This document shows, one piece after another, positions 49,966 through 60,953 of a stretch of DNA of 64,000 nucleotides. The position numbers and the translations under genes are program-made. Position 1 is the stretch's first letter. Each line of letters opens with the position of its first letter. The notes beneath the pieces were generated by a model that saw only the letters and a list, made by a program, of their open reading frames with translations, did no database searches and was not told where the DNA came from. This DNA comes from Neoechinorhynchus agilis (taxonomy: Eukaryota; Acanthocephala). The DNA is taken from positions 3,596,001-3,660,000 of the forward strand of contig CM121341.1 in assembly GCA_051530055.1 (NCBI GenBank). Reading direction: 5' to 3'.

Positions 49966-50830
49966 TAGAGTATCTTTTTTGTTTCCATCATTAGGGAACT
50001 AAAGTCCATGGGTCGCTTATTCTCTTTGTTTCCATTATTCCCTGAACGTTGATTCTACTTTTAAAATCCAGCGGTGTCCTTTTTGGTTTTAACGACCAAA
50101 AACTCGGTCGGCGACGGCGATCCCCACCTTAGAAAAACGAAATGTGCCTGCGAGCAGTGCCATTCCGGTTCTTGGTACCATTAATTCGATGCTTAAACAA
50201 GTTCATATTTCAAAAAAGGGACAAAAGAAAGAATAGAGTATCTTTTTTGTTTCCATCATTAGGGAACTAAAGTCCATGGGTCGCTTATTCTCTTTGTTTC
50301 CATTATTCCCTGAACGTTGATTCTACTTTTAAAATCCAGCGGTGTCCTTTTTGGTTTTAACGACCAAAAACTCAGTCGGCGACGGCGATCCCCACCTTAG
50401 AAAAACGAAATGTGCCTGCGAGCCGTGCCATTCCGGTTCTTGGTACCATTAATTCGATGCTTAAACAAGTTCATATTTCAAAAAAGGGACAAAAGAAAGA
50501 ATAGAGTATCTTTTTTGTTTCCATCATTAGGGAACTAAAGTCCATGGGTCGCTTATTCTCTTTGTTTCCATTATTCCCTGAACGTTGATTCTACTTTTAA
50601 AATCCAGCGGTGTCCTTTTTGGTTTTAACGACCAAAAACTCAGTCGGCGACGGCGATCCCCACCTTAGAAAAACGAAATGTGCCTGCGAGCCGTGCCATT
50701 CCGGTTCTTGGTACCATTAATTCGATGCTTAAACAAGTTCATATTTCAAAAAAGGGACAAAAGAAAGAATAGAGTATCTTTTTTGTTTCCATCATTAGGG
50801 AACTAAAGTCCATGGGTCGCTTATTCTCTT
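49966..50830. repeat. ~268 bp tandem repeat, three copies and a part
   Basis: The unit starting GAATAGAGTATCTTTTTTGT recurs at about 49966, 50231, 50499 and 50767. The copies are almost identical; one has CAGTGCC where the others have CCGTGCC. The last copy breaks off near 50830. No ORF spans it. Confidence 0.93.
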
Positions 50831-51005
50831 TAAAAATAAGCAGGATGGGAAGGATTCACTGTGAAATCAGCATGATTGTCTTTTAAGGTAAGCAATCAGA
50901 AGTATATAATCTTTAGGAAAATTTCGGAGTCTTATTTTTGAGAAATCTGATTACAACTTCTATACATCACTTACATTAAACCAAGAAAATCCAGAATATT
51001 TTTAA

Positions 51006-51773
51006 ATGAAGCTTACTTTTATCATTGTACTCTCAATGGTAATCGGATCAAAATCGATTCCAATCACTAACTTAAAGAGCACCAAAAGAAATGACGCCAA
51101 TATCGTTTTAAACAATAAATCAATATATAAAATTTCAGATCCAACGAATGAATGGATTGCAGAAAACGAAACAACGTTTGTAAATAAGGATTTTGTCGAC
51201 AACTGGAATCAGGTGGCGCTTACTACGGATTCAAATCAAATTGATACATCGATTGATTCGTCGAACTCTCAATGGTCTAAGGGCAACATTTCATTTACAG
51301 ATTTAACGCTTTTATTTCCGGACGAATTTAGTCCTGGAACTAATTATTCAGACTACAAATTATCCTTTGTTGATTTAACGGGTTTTAATGATGCTGATCT
51401 TTCCAATTATATTATCATAAATTCTGCAACGAAGGACGACGACGAACAAGAGCCTGATCAAATTAAATTCGATCAAACTGAAATGTTTAAAGAGTTTTTA
51501 AATTTTACAGACACTGATGGAAATGTTTATTTTGTGGATTTGGAAAACATCAATGAGACAGATAATTCGTTAAAGCAATTTTCAACTAAATCAAATGGCA
51601 CGAGTTCGATAGATGAAAAATCAATCTACTATTTTCTAGTTTCCATTATTGCAATGGTTGGAGTCATTTTACTGTTTTCACTTTGCAGTTCAATCATGAT
51701 TGTCTTGTCTGCTTGTGTATGGTGGCGGATTATTTCGAGACAGAAAGTGCCACCGTCGAAAATATCTCGATGA
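51006..51773 (+). CDS. Small type I membrane protein, intronless
   Basis: 255 residues. MKLTFIIVLSMVIGSKS is a signal peptide. An acidic extracellular part with several N-glycosylation sequons (NET, NIS, NYS, NFT, NGT) runs to about residue 205. A strong transmembrane helix (YYFLVSIIAMVGVILLFSLC) follows, then a short basic tail RRIISRQKVPPSKISR-like. The stop codon is followed immediately by AATAAA (51774-51779). No family is recognised. A short sequence motif recurs in the ectodomain ('FVDLTGF', 'YFVDLENI'). Confidence 0.75.
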   Translation: MKLTFIIVLSMVIGSKSIPITNLKSTKRNDANIVLNNKSIYKISDPTNEWIAENETTFVNKDFVDNWNQVALTTDSNQIDTSIDSSNSQWSKGNISFTDLTLLFPDEFSPGTNYSDYKLSFVDLTGFNDADLSNYIIINSATKDDDEQEPDQIKFDQTEMFKEFLNFTDTDGNVYFVDLENINETDNSLKQFSTKSNGTSSIDEKSIYYFLVSIIAMVGVILLFSLCSSIMIVLSACVWWRIISRQKVPPSKISR

Positions 51774-51779
51774 AATAAA
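51774..51779 (+). terminator. Poly(A) signal directly after a stop codon
   Basis: AATAAA begins at the base after the TGA of the membrane-protein gene. Confidence 0.6.
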
Positions 51780-53558
51780 AATTTAAAATTTTTTAAATTA
51801 GCGATTTAAGCAAAACAACTAATTTTTACGCTTTATAATGAATGCAACGTGTATTTAAGAAATCGAAAGCAAAAACAAACATCTATAGCTTTATTTTTCA
51901 ATTTTTTTATTATTAATTCTACTCTTAACTTCTCGTAGAGATCAAATTATGTTTTTAATTGTTGCGCTCTAGATTCCATTTTCAATGATGGATAATGGTG
52001 TTCTTTTTAATAACAGCAAATGGGAATAAAAACACGACGCCTAGCCTCTACTTTAATTGTTTAATACTAAAGTCTTTTAGTCGCCGCTGAGATTTCTATT
52101 TTAACTTAAATCGATCATAATGATGAAAATACAAGATCACGGATTAACGAAGCAGCAAACAGAACCGAACAATCCATGTCAGTTTTGCGATATGATGTGC
52201 TAAAAAGGAGTCTACAGGAATCAATTATGAACGCCGATCATCGATAGTCAATTAGAGATTTCTGCATGGAAATGTTTATCAGATGAAACAGTGGATCTCA
52301 TCCGGAGAGAAAGTCCAAAGAGATTCGCTGCTAAATAGGATACTTGAACGATGTCGGCTACATGATTAAATTTGCGAAATGACGGATATAAATGATCAAG
52401 ATCCGAATTTTGGGGAGCAGAAGACGTCAAAATATTATCTACTCGAATTTTAGGTGTATTCGAGGCAAGGAAAGGATTGTTCGCTCGATTTTTAAAGAAA
52501 TTAAAAGGTAGATTAAATATAAACATATCTTTAAGAAGCACATTGGCTTAACTTGTCATGGATTATCGCTTATCAATATGCAAGAATTGAACACGGATAT
52601 TCTTTGGATATACACTGGAACTGGTTTTTTGGCAAATTTCGTTTTTACGTTTAACCGTTTATTTGGTGGAAATCGCAATTTTTAAAAGAAAATAAATTAC
52701 GAATACACTTTGTTAAATTTCAGAAATCTTCGCTTTCTTAGATTTCTGTCCTCTCTTTCTTTTAATTAAAGTCAATTTTAAAGTATTTTATTTCTTACAA
52801 GGGTTACATGTCCTAGTTTTTAAAATTTATGCATTAAAGAATGGGAAGCGGGGCCGAAATGTTTAATTTTCTTATTATTAATCGCCCAGAGCATTAATAT
52901 CGAACCGAAAAGATGAGTTCCAAATTAAAATAGGTTTTTCTGCATTAAAAATTAAAGGTAGTTTAGTGATGAATTTTAAGTTATTTAGCATACTGAAAAA
53001 TAGATAAAAAGCAATTTTTGGGAATGGTTTTTAAATGTGCATTTTGAAATTATTAATGGAACGGGTTCAGTAGCACAATTAAAAATGAGATCGCTTGGTT
53101 ATGGGGTAGAACTTTTAATTACCGGAAAATAACTCGCCAAACCTGGATCGTCAAAAGTAAAATTAGCTTTCGACTTTAATCTTCAAAGAAGAATTTTACG
53201 TGCCTCGGTCGTAAGTTCCGCTTTGCTCATCTTCGGAGTCTTTTAGTGTGACAAAAGTTTCCGAAGCCTCACTTTTAAGTTATTTAAAGTTTTGATGATT
53301 AATTAGAATCAAAGATGAAGAGAGATAAAATCATAACCATATTCAAAAATTGTGATTATATTCTAGTCCATTTGCCCCATCCTAAACAAATATAATCATC
53401 ATGTCTCAGAAAAGGATAAATCTCTTCTCGAATTGGTATTTTACCTCTGAACAATGATAATCAATTCAAATAGTTTACTTCGCTTGTATACAACTTTCCA
53501 TCGCCGTCTAAATGTAAAGATTAAATATAGATGATACCTTCAAGCTGCCTGTACTTAC
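51780..53558. other. 3' side of the contactin gene; terminal exon not resolved
   Basis: The contactin gene needs at least one more exon here, because its last visible exon ends at a good GT donor in phase 1. A minus-strand frame at 52248-52541 (97 codons, NPFLASNTPKIRVDNILTSS) could be a cytoplasmic tail exon, but no link to it was found. A GPI signal or transmembrane segment was not identified. Confidence 0.35.
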
Positions 53559-56500
53559 CGAGGATGTATGCAAGTGCAGGCGAGCTAAGCATTCCTCGTC
53601 CACCAGCCGAGTATCCCCTGACTCGAATTGAACAAATCTCAGATGGTATCAATTCAATTTCCACCTCTTGTTCCGAACTTGTAACAAGTCTATTGGATTC
53701 CGTGAAGGTTTGGCATTTAGTTACAACCTTTATATGCTTTGGCGGTGGACGGGATAATTAAATCTCCAAATACTACCTCATAACCTAGGATCGGTTCTTC
53801 ATGCTGACTTGTCGAAATAGCTGTCCAACCAATTAAAGCAGAGCTTTCGGTCTGGCGTTTAATACGAACAAAGGTAGGCGGCACAAGAGGTGGACTCCGA
53901 AGGGTTCGCACTTCGAAGAAATCGCTTTCTGGGCCTTCGTTAAATTTATTAAATGATCTTAGTCGTATCCGATAGTCTATGGGTTTTTAGTATTTATTTC
54001 GCTATCCGAGGTTAAATGCAAACTAACGAGTATCAGGGTTTAAACCAACAACTAAACTCGAATAGTAATAATCACGTTCAGTCACATTCCATTCGCGAAT
54101 CCATTGAGAAAATCTCATCGTTTTATATTTGTAAAACAAAGGACGACTATTGCCGACCTCCCATACAGCAATCTAGATACAAAGTATCAAAAACCAGTCG
54201 CCAAACACATTAATGTATTATTACTATGAAACCAGTGATGGATTTGAGCTCAATTGAACATTGATTATAGTTCCAATAAATAACAACAGCTGATCCATTG
54301 TGTGCTTCCACTTTGATATCGCGTATTCGTTCGATTTCATCGTGAATTTGACACGAGTCTAAAATTTTAATGAGTAATTTTCTATTGAGCGAATCGAGCG
54401 GCATCCCACAATTTCCTTCTTTAATTGATATCTCTTGTGTACTTGGACCCACACCAATCGATGATATAGCATACATTCGCCCATGAAACGATTTAAATGT
54501 TTCATTGAATTTTATAATCGCCCTCACTCGATCACTGGTTTGAGACCAATACCAACGATTAATCTAAATTATTAGAGTAATTATTCCAATATTGATATTC
54601 TATCATAAAAGTTATGATATAATTTTAGAAACACCCAACCTTTTCCGCTTTCCACTGCATTCCGTCTAAAGTATATTCAAATCCATATTTGCGTTCAATC
54701 AATGAACTATCACCCCAACTGTGTTCACTGATCGGTACCCATTCGAGTACAATAATGGATTTTTCCTGGTGACCGTATTTAACGAATTCTGCATTGAAAT
54801 CGGAGGGTGCCATAAATGGGACTGTCTTTTTAGTCTTACAAACAACACTCGATCGCCCGCCTTCCCCAAGTCGATTCGTTGCGAAAAGCTCAAATGTAAA
54901 CAAAATGTCAGCAGTCAAATTCAAGAGAGTACACTTGTTAATATCTTTGAAATAACCACATTTTATAATTGGATGCTTAAATAGAGAACTGCCTAAAAGC
55001 ATCTAATAATACGCTATGATTTTCTGATTCATTTAGTCGAATCGTTTTCCATTGTGCATTTGATTTTATAACTTAAGTAATTGACATTATTGTTTTAAAA
55101 AATATTTGTTTACCATTTATCTGAAAAGCATTCACATTTAATCCATTACTGGATCCATTTATCCATGATAAGGTTACTTGATTCGACTCGCTTGCATTGC
55201 AAGTAAGGTTTCTCGGCATCGCAGGAACATCTAAAGTAATCGAAAGGATGAAAATAGAGGCAATGACGAGAGATGGATAATCCTCTTCTCCGAGAATTTA
55301 AACCCTTATCGCTGATTATTCTAATTGACTGTGTAAACGCCTTGTCAGAAATAACTTAAAAATTTACTATTTTGGTCAGTGTTTTTGAAATTCGCATGTG
55401 AAGTTGTTAGATGAAATCTCAAGCTAAATAATACAAGCGATCTCAACTCAGATGAGAATGTGTTTTTTCCAGGTCAATTTTATTTCAAAAATTAAAGTTT
55501 GCACCCCAAATAACTTTATTAGCTCTCAATACTTTATCAATTTATTTACGAGGCGACGTTACATCGTGAAATATTTCAAATAAAGAAAATTTGTTTTATC
55601 TGGAGATCATACTCACCACAATTCTAGTTTGCATCGATGACTGAGGAAAAAGTTATTTAATTTTACATCAAGAAAAACCCAATGGAATTTTTAATCGCAA
55701 TCGCTTAGAAAAAATAACGGAATGGAGAATGCTTACCGACGACTTTAATAAATTTTGTCGCTTCCTTCATTTTAGCTCTACCAGTGCCATCCATGTACCA
55801 AACTTGACATTTGTATTCACCAGATTTAGAGATTTCTATAAGTTCTATACTTATTCGATTGCTCTTTTCGTATTCTTCGTTCTTAATTTCGTTGTTTTCA
55901 AAAAACCAATAGAATTTAAATGCAACTAAGTCGCGCATCCTAAAGTTGAACTGTTCATTCTTGAATTTTATAGAACAATCTAAATGAAGTCCTTCTTTAA
56001 CCGCAACGACATCGTCTCCATTTAAAACTATAAGTTCAATTGAATCAATTGAGTCTTAATTTTTGTAAATAGAAACATTTTTTTTGAAATGAAAAAGATT
56101 ACCTTCGACAATAGCTAACCGCTTTTCTAATTTTGCATTATCAGCATTGCGCACCAGTGGTTTGCAAATGTAGCTCGAAATATCCTCCGTTACTTGAAAA
56201 GATACCTTTGGAAAACCCGGATTTAAGCCGCAACAAACAATATCTTTGATTTGATCACTGATTTGACCGGAGTTTCCAGAGACAAGTAAAATGCTCTCAA
56301 CATCGTTTACACATCCACATACGCCCGTTCGCGGCTCAGAACCTAAATATTTTTCAAAAAAAAAGAGAATGTTGTACATTCAAAGTACGGTTTAGAACTC
56401 GAACAACGGTTGTGAGCGATGTTGAAAAGCTTTCGCTTTGACCAATGAAACACTGGTATATACCATTGTCCGTTGATTCAAGAGACCTCAAATTTAGATT

Positions 56501-58666
56501 TGATGTTTGAGAACCTGTAATTTTTAAAGAATCATCAAATCTATTTAAAACGAGAATTTAAAAGCACAATTTGGAATTTCGACCTTGACTTACATCTTCG
56601 ATGCATTTACATACCACTGAAAGTGCCATACTTCATCTAGCTCATATCGTTCAATTGGTACTTTTATTTCTGCATCCTCGCCCAAAAGCAAATCTAATCT
56701 TGTCTTAAACTCGCCAGCAATCTGAGGCGGATCTTTAAGTACCGATTTAAGAATTGTGATTTCTTAAAAAATAAAACTAACGATAGACGTCGATTTGAAC
56801 CGTTTCTTCTCTTAATCCAAGCTTATTTTCAGCAACACACGCATATATACCGGAGTGTCGTTTATGGATTTGCTTAATGGTTAATCGACGACCATAACTT
56901 GAGATCACAGAATCGATTGGTACATCATTATATTTCTCAAGGTCTTCGTGATAATCCAGGCGATACCACCTTAATTTCTTGCTTTGGATAAGTTCAATTT
57001 TAAAACAATGACTTACGAGTGGGTCGGATAAGGCATTCCACCGGTGGCACATTCAATCGCAACGTCCATTCCTGCCATAATCATCCCATTGTGACTTTTT
57101 TTCGAAAACACTTTAGGAAATCCGTTCCACAAATTAGGATACCGTTCGCCGGATACTTGCTAAAATGGGATAAGAACCTAAAAATTCATGAACACTAACC
57201 CCGCTTTTTATAAAATTAAATTTAATGCCCACAAGTGAAGAGAGTTCATTATCGGTCCTGTGAGTTTTAATTGCACAAAAATATCTTCCAAAATCGCCAG
57301 GTAGAACGGGCGAGAAATAAAGTTGTCCGTCCAGTGAAGCGAATCTAGTTGCACTGTCAATTACAGGATCATCAAACGAGCTTCTGAACCATGTAAAACT
57401 GATCTAAAATTTGTAGATTTAAATACGTCGAAATCAAACTTTATTAGTCAATAAGTCTTTAACGACGAAAAAACGTTTCGATTGCGTGATCCCAAAATGA
57501 TTTCCATCTAAATTAATAATTTCACTCCACTAATAAGTATCCAAACATTTTAGAAAATCCATATAAATAATGTAAATAACCTTTATGAGATCGGAATGTT
57601 CAATAGAATGTCTGTAAGTGTGAAGACAATCGAGACTTGTATCATCGTAGAGATCTGCAAAAACATCCACTGACTCTACATACGATTTCTCAAATGAAAC
57701 TCTTCCTATTTTTGAACTTTAAAATCGAATTTCGTTCTAGATTCCAAACCGTTTAGTTCATTAGAGTTAGAATAGTTTTCGGTACGAACAAGTCCTTCGG
57801 TAGATGAACCAACGCAATAATAATTGTCTCTTGTGGTGTTTATCCATCTATGCTGATAAAGATCGATATCGCAATAATTGTGATATTGTCAAACCTCGTA
57901 TCGGTATAGGTGAGCCAATCAGGCAAATCACATTTATTTTTAGATTTCACAAAAGTAGAAATGGGTTTATTGTCGATCGGTGCTGTTTTTTTGAAAATTA
58001 CTTTACAAACTTGACTAATATTTTGCCCTTCGTGATCACCAGCTTCAATGATCTTCCAATCGAAGCCTAAAAATGGGAGAGATGTAGTATTTGAGATCAC
58101 AAAATGGTCATTATTATTAATAAAGCTCATAATGCAACCTTTTAATCTAAGTGACTTGTTTTAATCGCTAGACAATATCAGAATAAATTTATTTAGTAGC
58201 ATGAGAATGATAACGAGGTACTTATTCGTTTCTCACAATTTTAATGCTTTTGTAAGGATTAGAAATGGAAAAATTCAACTTACCGTTAAAAAAATACAAA
58301 TATTTCACTTGTGCACGAACAAAATCTGGGAACACTTTGTGAAGATAGCCCAAGATCCACGTCCGAGAATTAAGGTCAAAATCCCTGATTAGATTAGTGA
58401 CGAATACAAGTTCACTGAAGGTATCGATTTCAAAAAGTCCGCTTGTAACCCTGGTCCATCCTTTCACAAATCCGCAATCCTATTAATGGACGAGTACAAC
58501 AACAAAAAATTCGTTCGAAACAAACAATTTGTACCTGAGCAACTTGATTGCAGGTAGAAAATTCAATATAATTATTCAGTATATAACAATGAGCAGTTCT
58601 TTTATCGGGATGATAAACATTAAGAGCCATACAAAGCGACAAAAGTTCAAAAATGAGAATTCTCAT
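53559..58666 (-). CDS. Contactin-like neural adhesion protein (CTLD, Ig, FN3), 3' end missing
   Basis: Cell-surface adhesion protein; in insects contactin acts at septate junctions. The ATG is at 58666 with signal peptide MRILIFELLSLCMALNV. Eighteen exons were traced with consistent phases: 58535-58666, 58284-58479, 57895-58138, 57581-57701, 57200-57403, 57017-57159, 56782-56981, 56594-56732, 56389-56540, 56103-56342, 55737-56054, 55114-55230, 55013-55071, 54640-54975, 54225-54563, 54028-54172, 53735-53976 and 53559-53697. They encode about 1155 residues. Order: an N-terminal C-type-lectin-like region (exons 1-3, with RTWILGYL and DWKIIEAGDHEGQ...QVCKV), then about five to six Ig-like domains (RYFCAIK, GIYACVAENKLG, GIYQCFIG, GEYKCQVW), then four FN3 domains (FELFATNRLGEGG, YAISSIGVGPS, YRIRLRSFNKFNEGP, IRVRGYSAGGRG). 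This layout is that of arthropod contactin. All introns are GT-AG except possibly the last (53698-53734). Confidence 0.8.
53698..53734 (-). other. Candidate hairpin intron (contactin, last FN3)
   Basis: 37 nt. On the minus strand: TATA, arm AAGGTT, loop, arm AACCTT, CACGGAA. The stem is only 6 bp. Removal restores one frame and gives an FN3 domain whose Tyr-to-Arg-Val spacing (about 40 residues) is normal. A GT-AG join (AAAG|GTTG to GAACAAG|AG) also keeps frame but leaves the domain about eight residues short. Confidence 0.4.
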
Positions 58667-58787
58667 TTTAGTGTGTACGATTCATGTTTTTCATGCAGTT
58701 TTGTTAAACCTTGTCGTGGAAACATTGCGCAATGGAGAATTCAACGGCACATTCGAGAACAGGAAAGCAAAATTTATCAAAAGATCT

Positions 58788-59795
58788 CTAGGATTTTCCA
58801 TGGCGTCTCACATGTAGATTCAAATGGTCGCTTCTCGCAAAAGCCTTTTCGCACACATTGCATCGAAAAGGTTTATCACCCGTATGAGTTCTAAAATGCC
58901 TAGTAAGTTCATCTGACCTAGCGAATCTCCATGGACAAGACGGCCATCGACAAGCGTAAGGTTTTTCCCCGGTATGCGTTCTCATATGAGCTTTCAAGTG
59001 AGAGCTTTTTCCGTATTGTTTGGTACAACCTTTACTCGGACACCTATAGTTACCCATCTTTTTATCCACGACACTTTGTCGTCTCTTCTTTTGAGATTTG
59101 TTGGTAACTTGTTTAACCTTCGATCCCGATCGTTTTTTCTTACTTTTTAACGAGCACTCTAACGTTTGATCGAAATGTATTGGTTCTTGGTGCTCATTAA
59201 CGTTTCCAATGTAGTTTTGCTCTAACGATAAAATGTTTGTGCTGTTAAAATGATCATGCCCATTTGTTGAAGGCATCAAAGGTACTGAGTAAATGTATTG
59301 ATTATTGCTTGATCCATTATATAGTGCAGCAGGATTCCATGCCTGATCAAATGAAGGAATAAACACTTGAGACTCGTTATTTATCTTACAGTCTCCTTGA
59401 GCGCAAGAGTTGTAATGGAAAAATGAGTTGTAACTCGACTGTTCTTGTTGAGGTAGCAATGACGATTGAACGTGACTAACAAACCCATCACTATCAGGAA
59501 TCAATGGAGATAAATAATTAGCCAATCCAAAGTACTCAAATGTCTCTGATTGGCTTTGGGGTTCGGTCTGCTGGAAACCGTATCCAGGCGGTGCGTCCAC
59601 TTTGTTCCGATTATTCACTAGTGGCTGACTGAAACCGCCGTCATTCGACACAATCACGCATGAACATTGGTATCGAATGTTTAATGAACACTTGTTGCTA
59701 TTTTCCGATTTGCAATCAGCTATATATTGATCAATCGGTGAGCTTAAAGATTTTGGAATAAGTTCGGAGTCCTCGTATGCACTTGTGTTAGCCAT
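58788..59795 (-). CDS. Kruppel-like C2H2 zinc-finger transcription factor
   Basis: Intronless, 335 residues from the ATG at 59795. The C-terminus has three C2H2 fingers in the SP/KLF arrangement: [23 protein letters not shown], then [30 protein letters not shown] and [28 protein letters not shown], with TGEKP-type linkers. SP/KLF factors bind GC/GT boxes. The N-terminal 245 residues are Ser/Asn/Gln-rich with a basic stretch ([13 protein letters not shown]) before the fingers. No SP-type buttonhead box was seen, so KLF is preferred. It lies 121 bp upstream of the contactin gene on the same strand. Confidence 0.92.
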   Translation of the reverse strand: MANTSAYEDSELIPKSLSSPIDQYIADCKSENSNKCSLNIRYQCSCVIVSNDGGFSQPLVNNRNKVDAPPGYGFQQTEPQSQSETFEYFGLANYLSPLIPDSDGFVSHVQSSLLPQQEQSSYNSFFHYNSCAQGDCKINNESQVFIPSFDQAWNPAALYNGSSNNQYIYSVPLMPSTNGHDHFNSTNILSLEQNYIGNVNEHQEPIHFDQTLECSLKSKKKRSGSKVKQVTNKSQKKRRQSVVDKKMGNYRCPSKGCTKQYGKSSHLKAHMRTHTGEKPYACRWPSCPWRFARSDELTRHFRTHTGDKPFRCNVCEKAFARSDHLNLHVRRHGKS

Positions 59796-60953
59796 TTGGT
59801 TGACTTTTTAAAGTTGAAAATTCTAGAAACAATGACACACACAAAAAAAAGTGATGAGTATTTTCTTCAAAGTCTGAGACTTACACTAATCGTTGTTACT
59901 TGTTGAACATTACGTATAGCTCAAGCTTTTACCTGGGCTTTATCATCTTTTTTACATTATTTAAGGTATATAGAGAAAGAGTTTTGTTTAAACTCAGATT
60001 GAGACATCGTAAATTCAACATTTCAAAATATTTAGATGATCTTGATCGAATCATGTGAGCTATTCCCATATTCAAAAAATCCGTTCCTTGTCAACTAAGC
60101 TTATTAATGAAAGAAGAAAAAATTCGCTACTGAACTTTCTCGAAGTTCCGAGTAAATCAATCTTAAATAATAAGAATTTTGATTTAACGTATTTGGAATT
60201 CATTTAATTTGTGAAAGAAAACGTATTAAGTGGCTTTTATCTAAGCAAACAACCATGGATTAATATGCAGCTTGACGTACAATTATCACAAATGAAAATA
60301 ATTTCTATTGAAAAATGTAGACAAAAAACAACTCTAGATTTAAAATATTAGCACAGTTCACTTCTTTTAGGTGTCAAAACAAATGATAAATGAAAAAGCA
60401 AAATTGATTTTTGAAAAATAATGGTCATTTTTTTGTGTATTTCAAATCAGAGTTTAAGAAACAAGAATCTATTTATACATAAAGCAAAAGAGCGAATTGA
60501 ATCATCTCCATATCGAAATACAAAGTGACACTTAACATTTTAATATTTAAGACTCATTTGTCTGTCAAGTCAACACAATCCTGAAAAATGTAACAAGAAT
60601 CCTTAGAGAATGAAAGCATTTCGGGACTTTTACATCCAATCGAAACCGGCTAAAATAAGATGCACAAATGGAACTCTCACTCGATAAATGTTTAAACTTA
60701 AAATGTTTTAACGATAATTCAAATTTAAGTAGCACTTATGCAATCAGATTTTATGATCGTGACTCTTGTTGGAACCTTTGAAAGATGCTCTTGCATTTCA
60801 TTTAAATTAGAAAAGGTCAAATAAGGTTTAAGCGACAAATGAGGTGTCAGGAATAAAGATTCTGTTACTGTTCAATCTATCATCGATCTGTGACCGTTAC
60901 CATGGTTTTAATGATTTTACAACCTATCGTAGGCTAAAAATGGAGTGGATCAA
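59796..60953. other. Intergenic, no gene recognised
   Basis: AT-rich spacer between two divergent genes, presumably holding both promoters. No repeats or conserved frames were noticed. Confidence 0.5.

Noticed and set aside
53970-54020. Hairpin intron between contactin exons 16 and 17
   Set aside because: GTTAGT to CATAG is canonical and gives the exact FN3 spacing.
56763-56781. A 19-nt intron in the contactin gene
   Set aside because: A longer GT-AG intron using the AG before ATCCGCC keeps frame and gives a normal Ig linker.
57017-57070. Hairpin intron in the Ig domain at exon 6/7 of contactin
   Set aside because: A strong GTAAGT donor with an in-frame AG explains it without a special mechanism.
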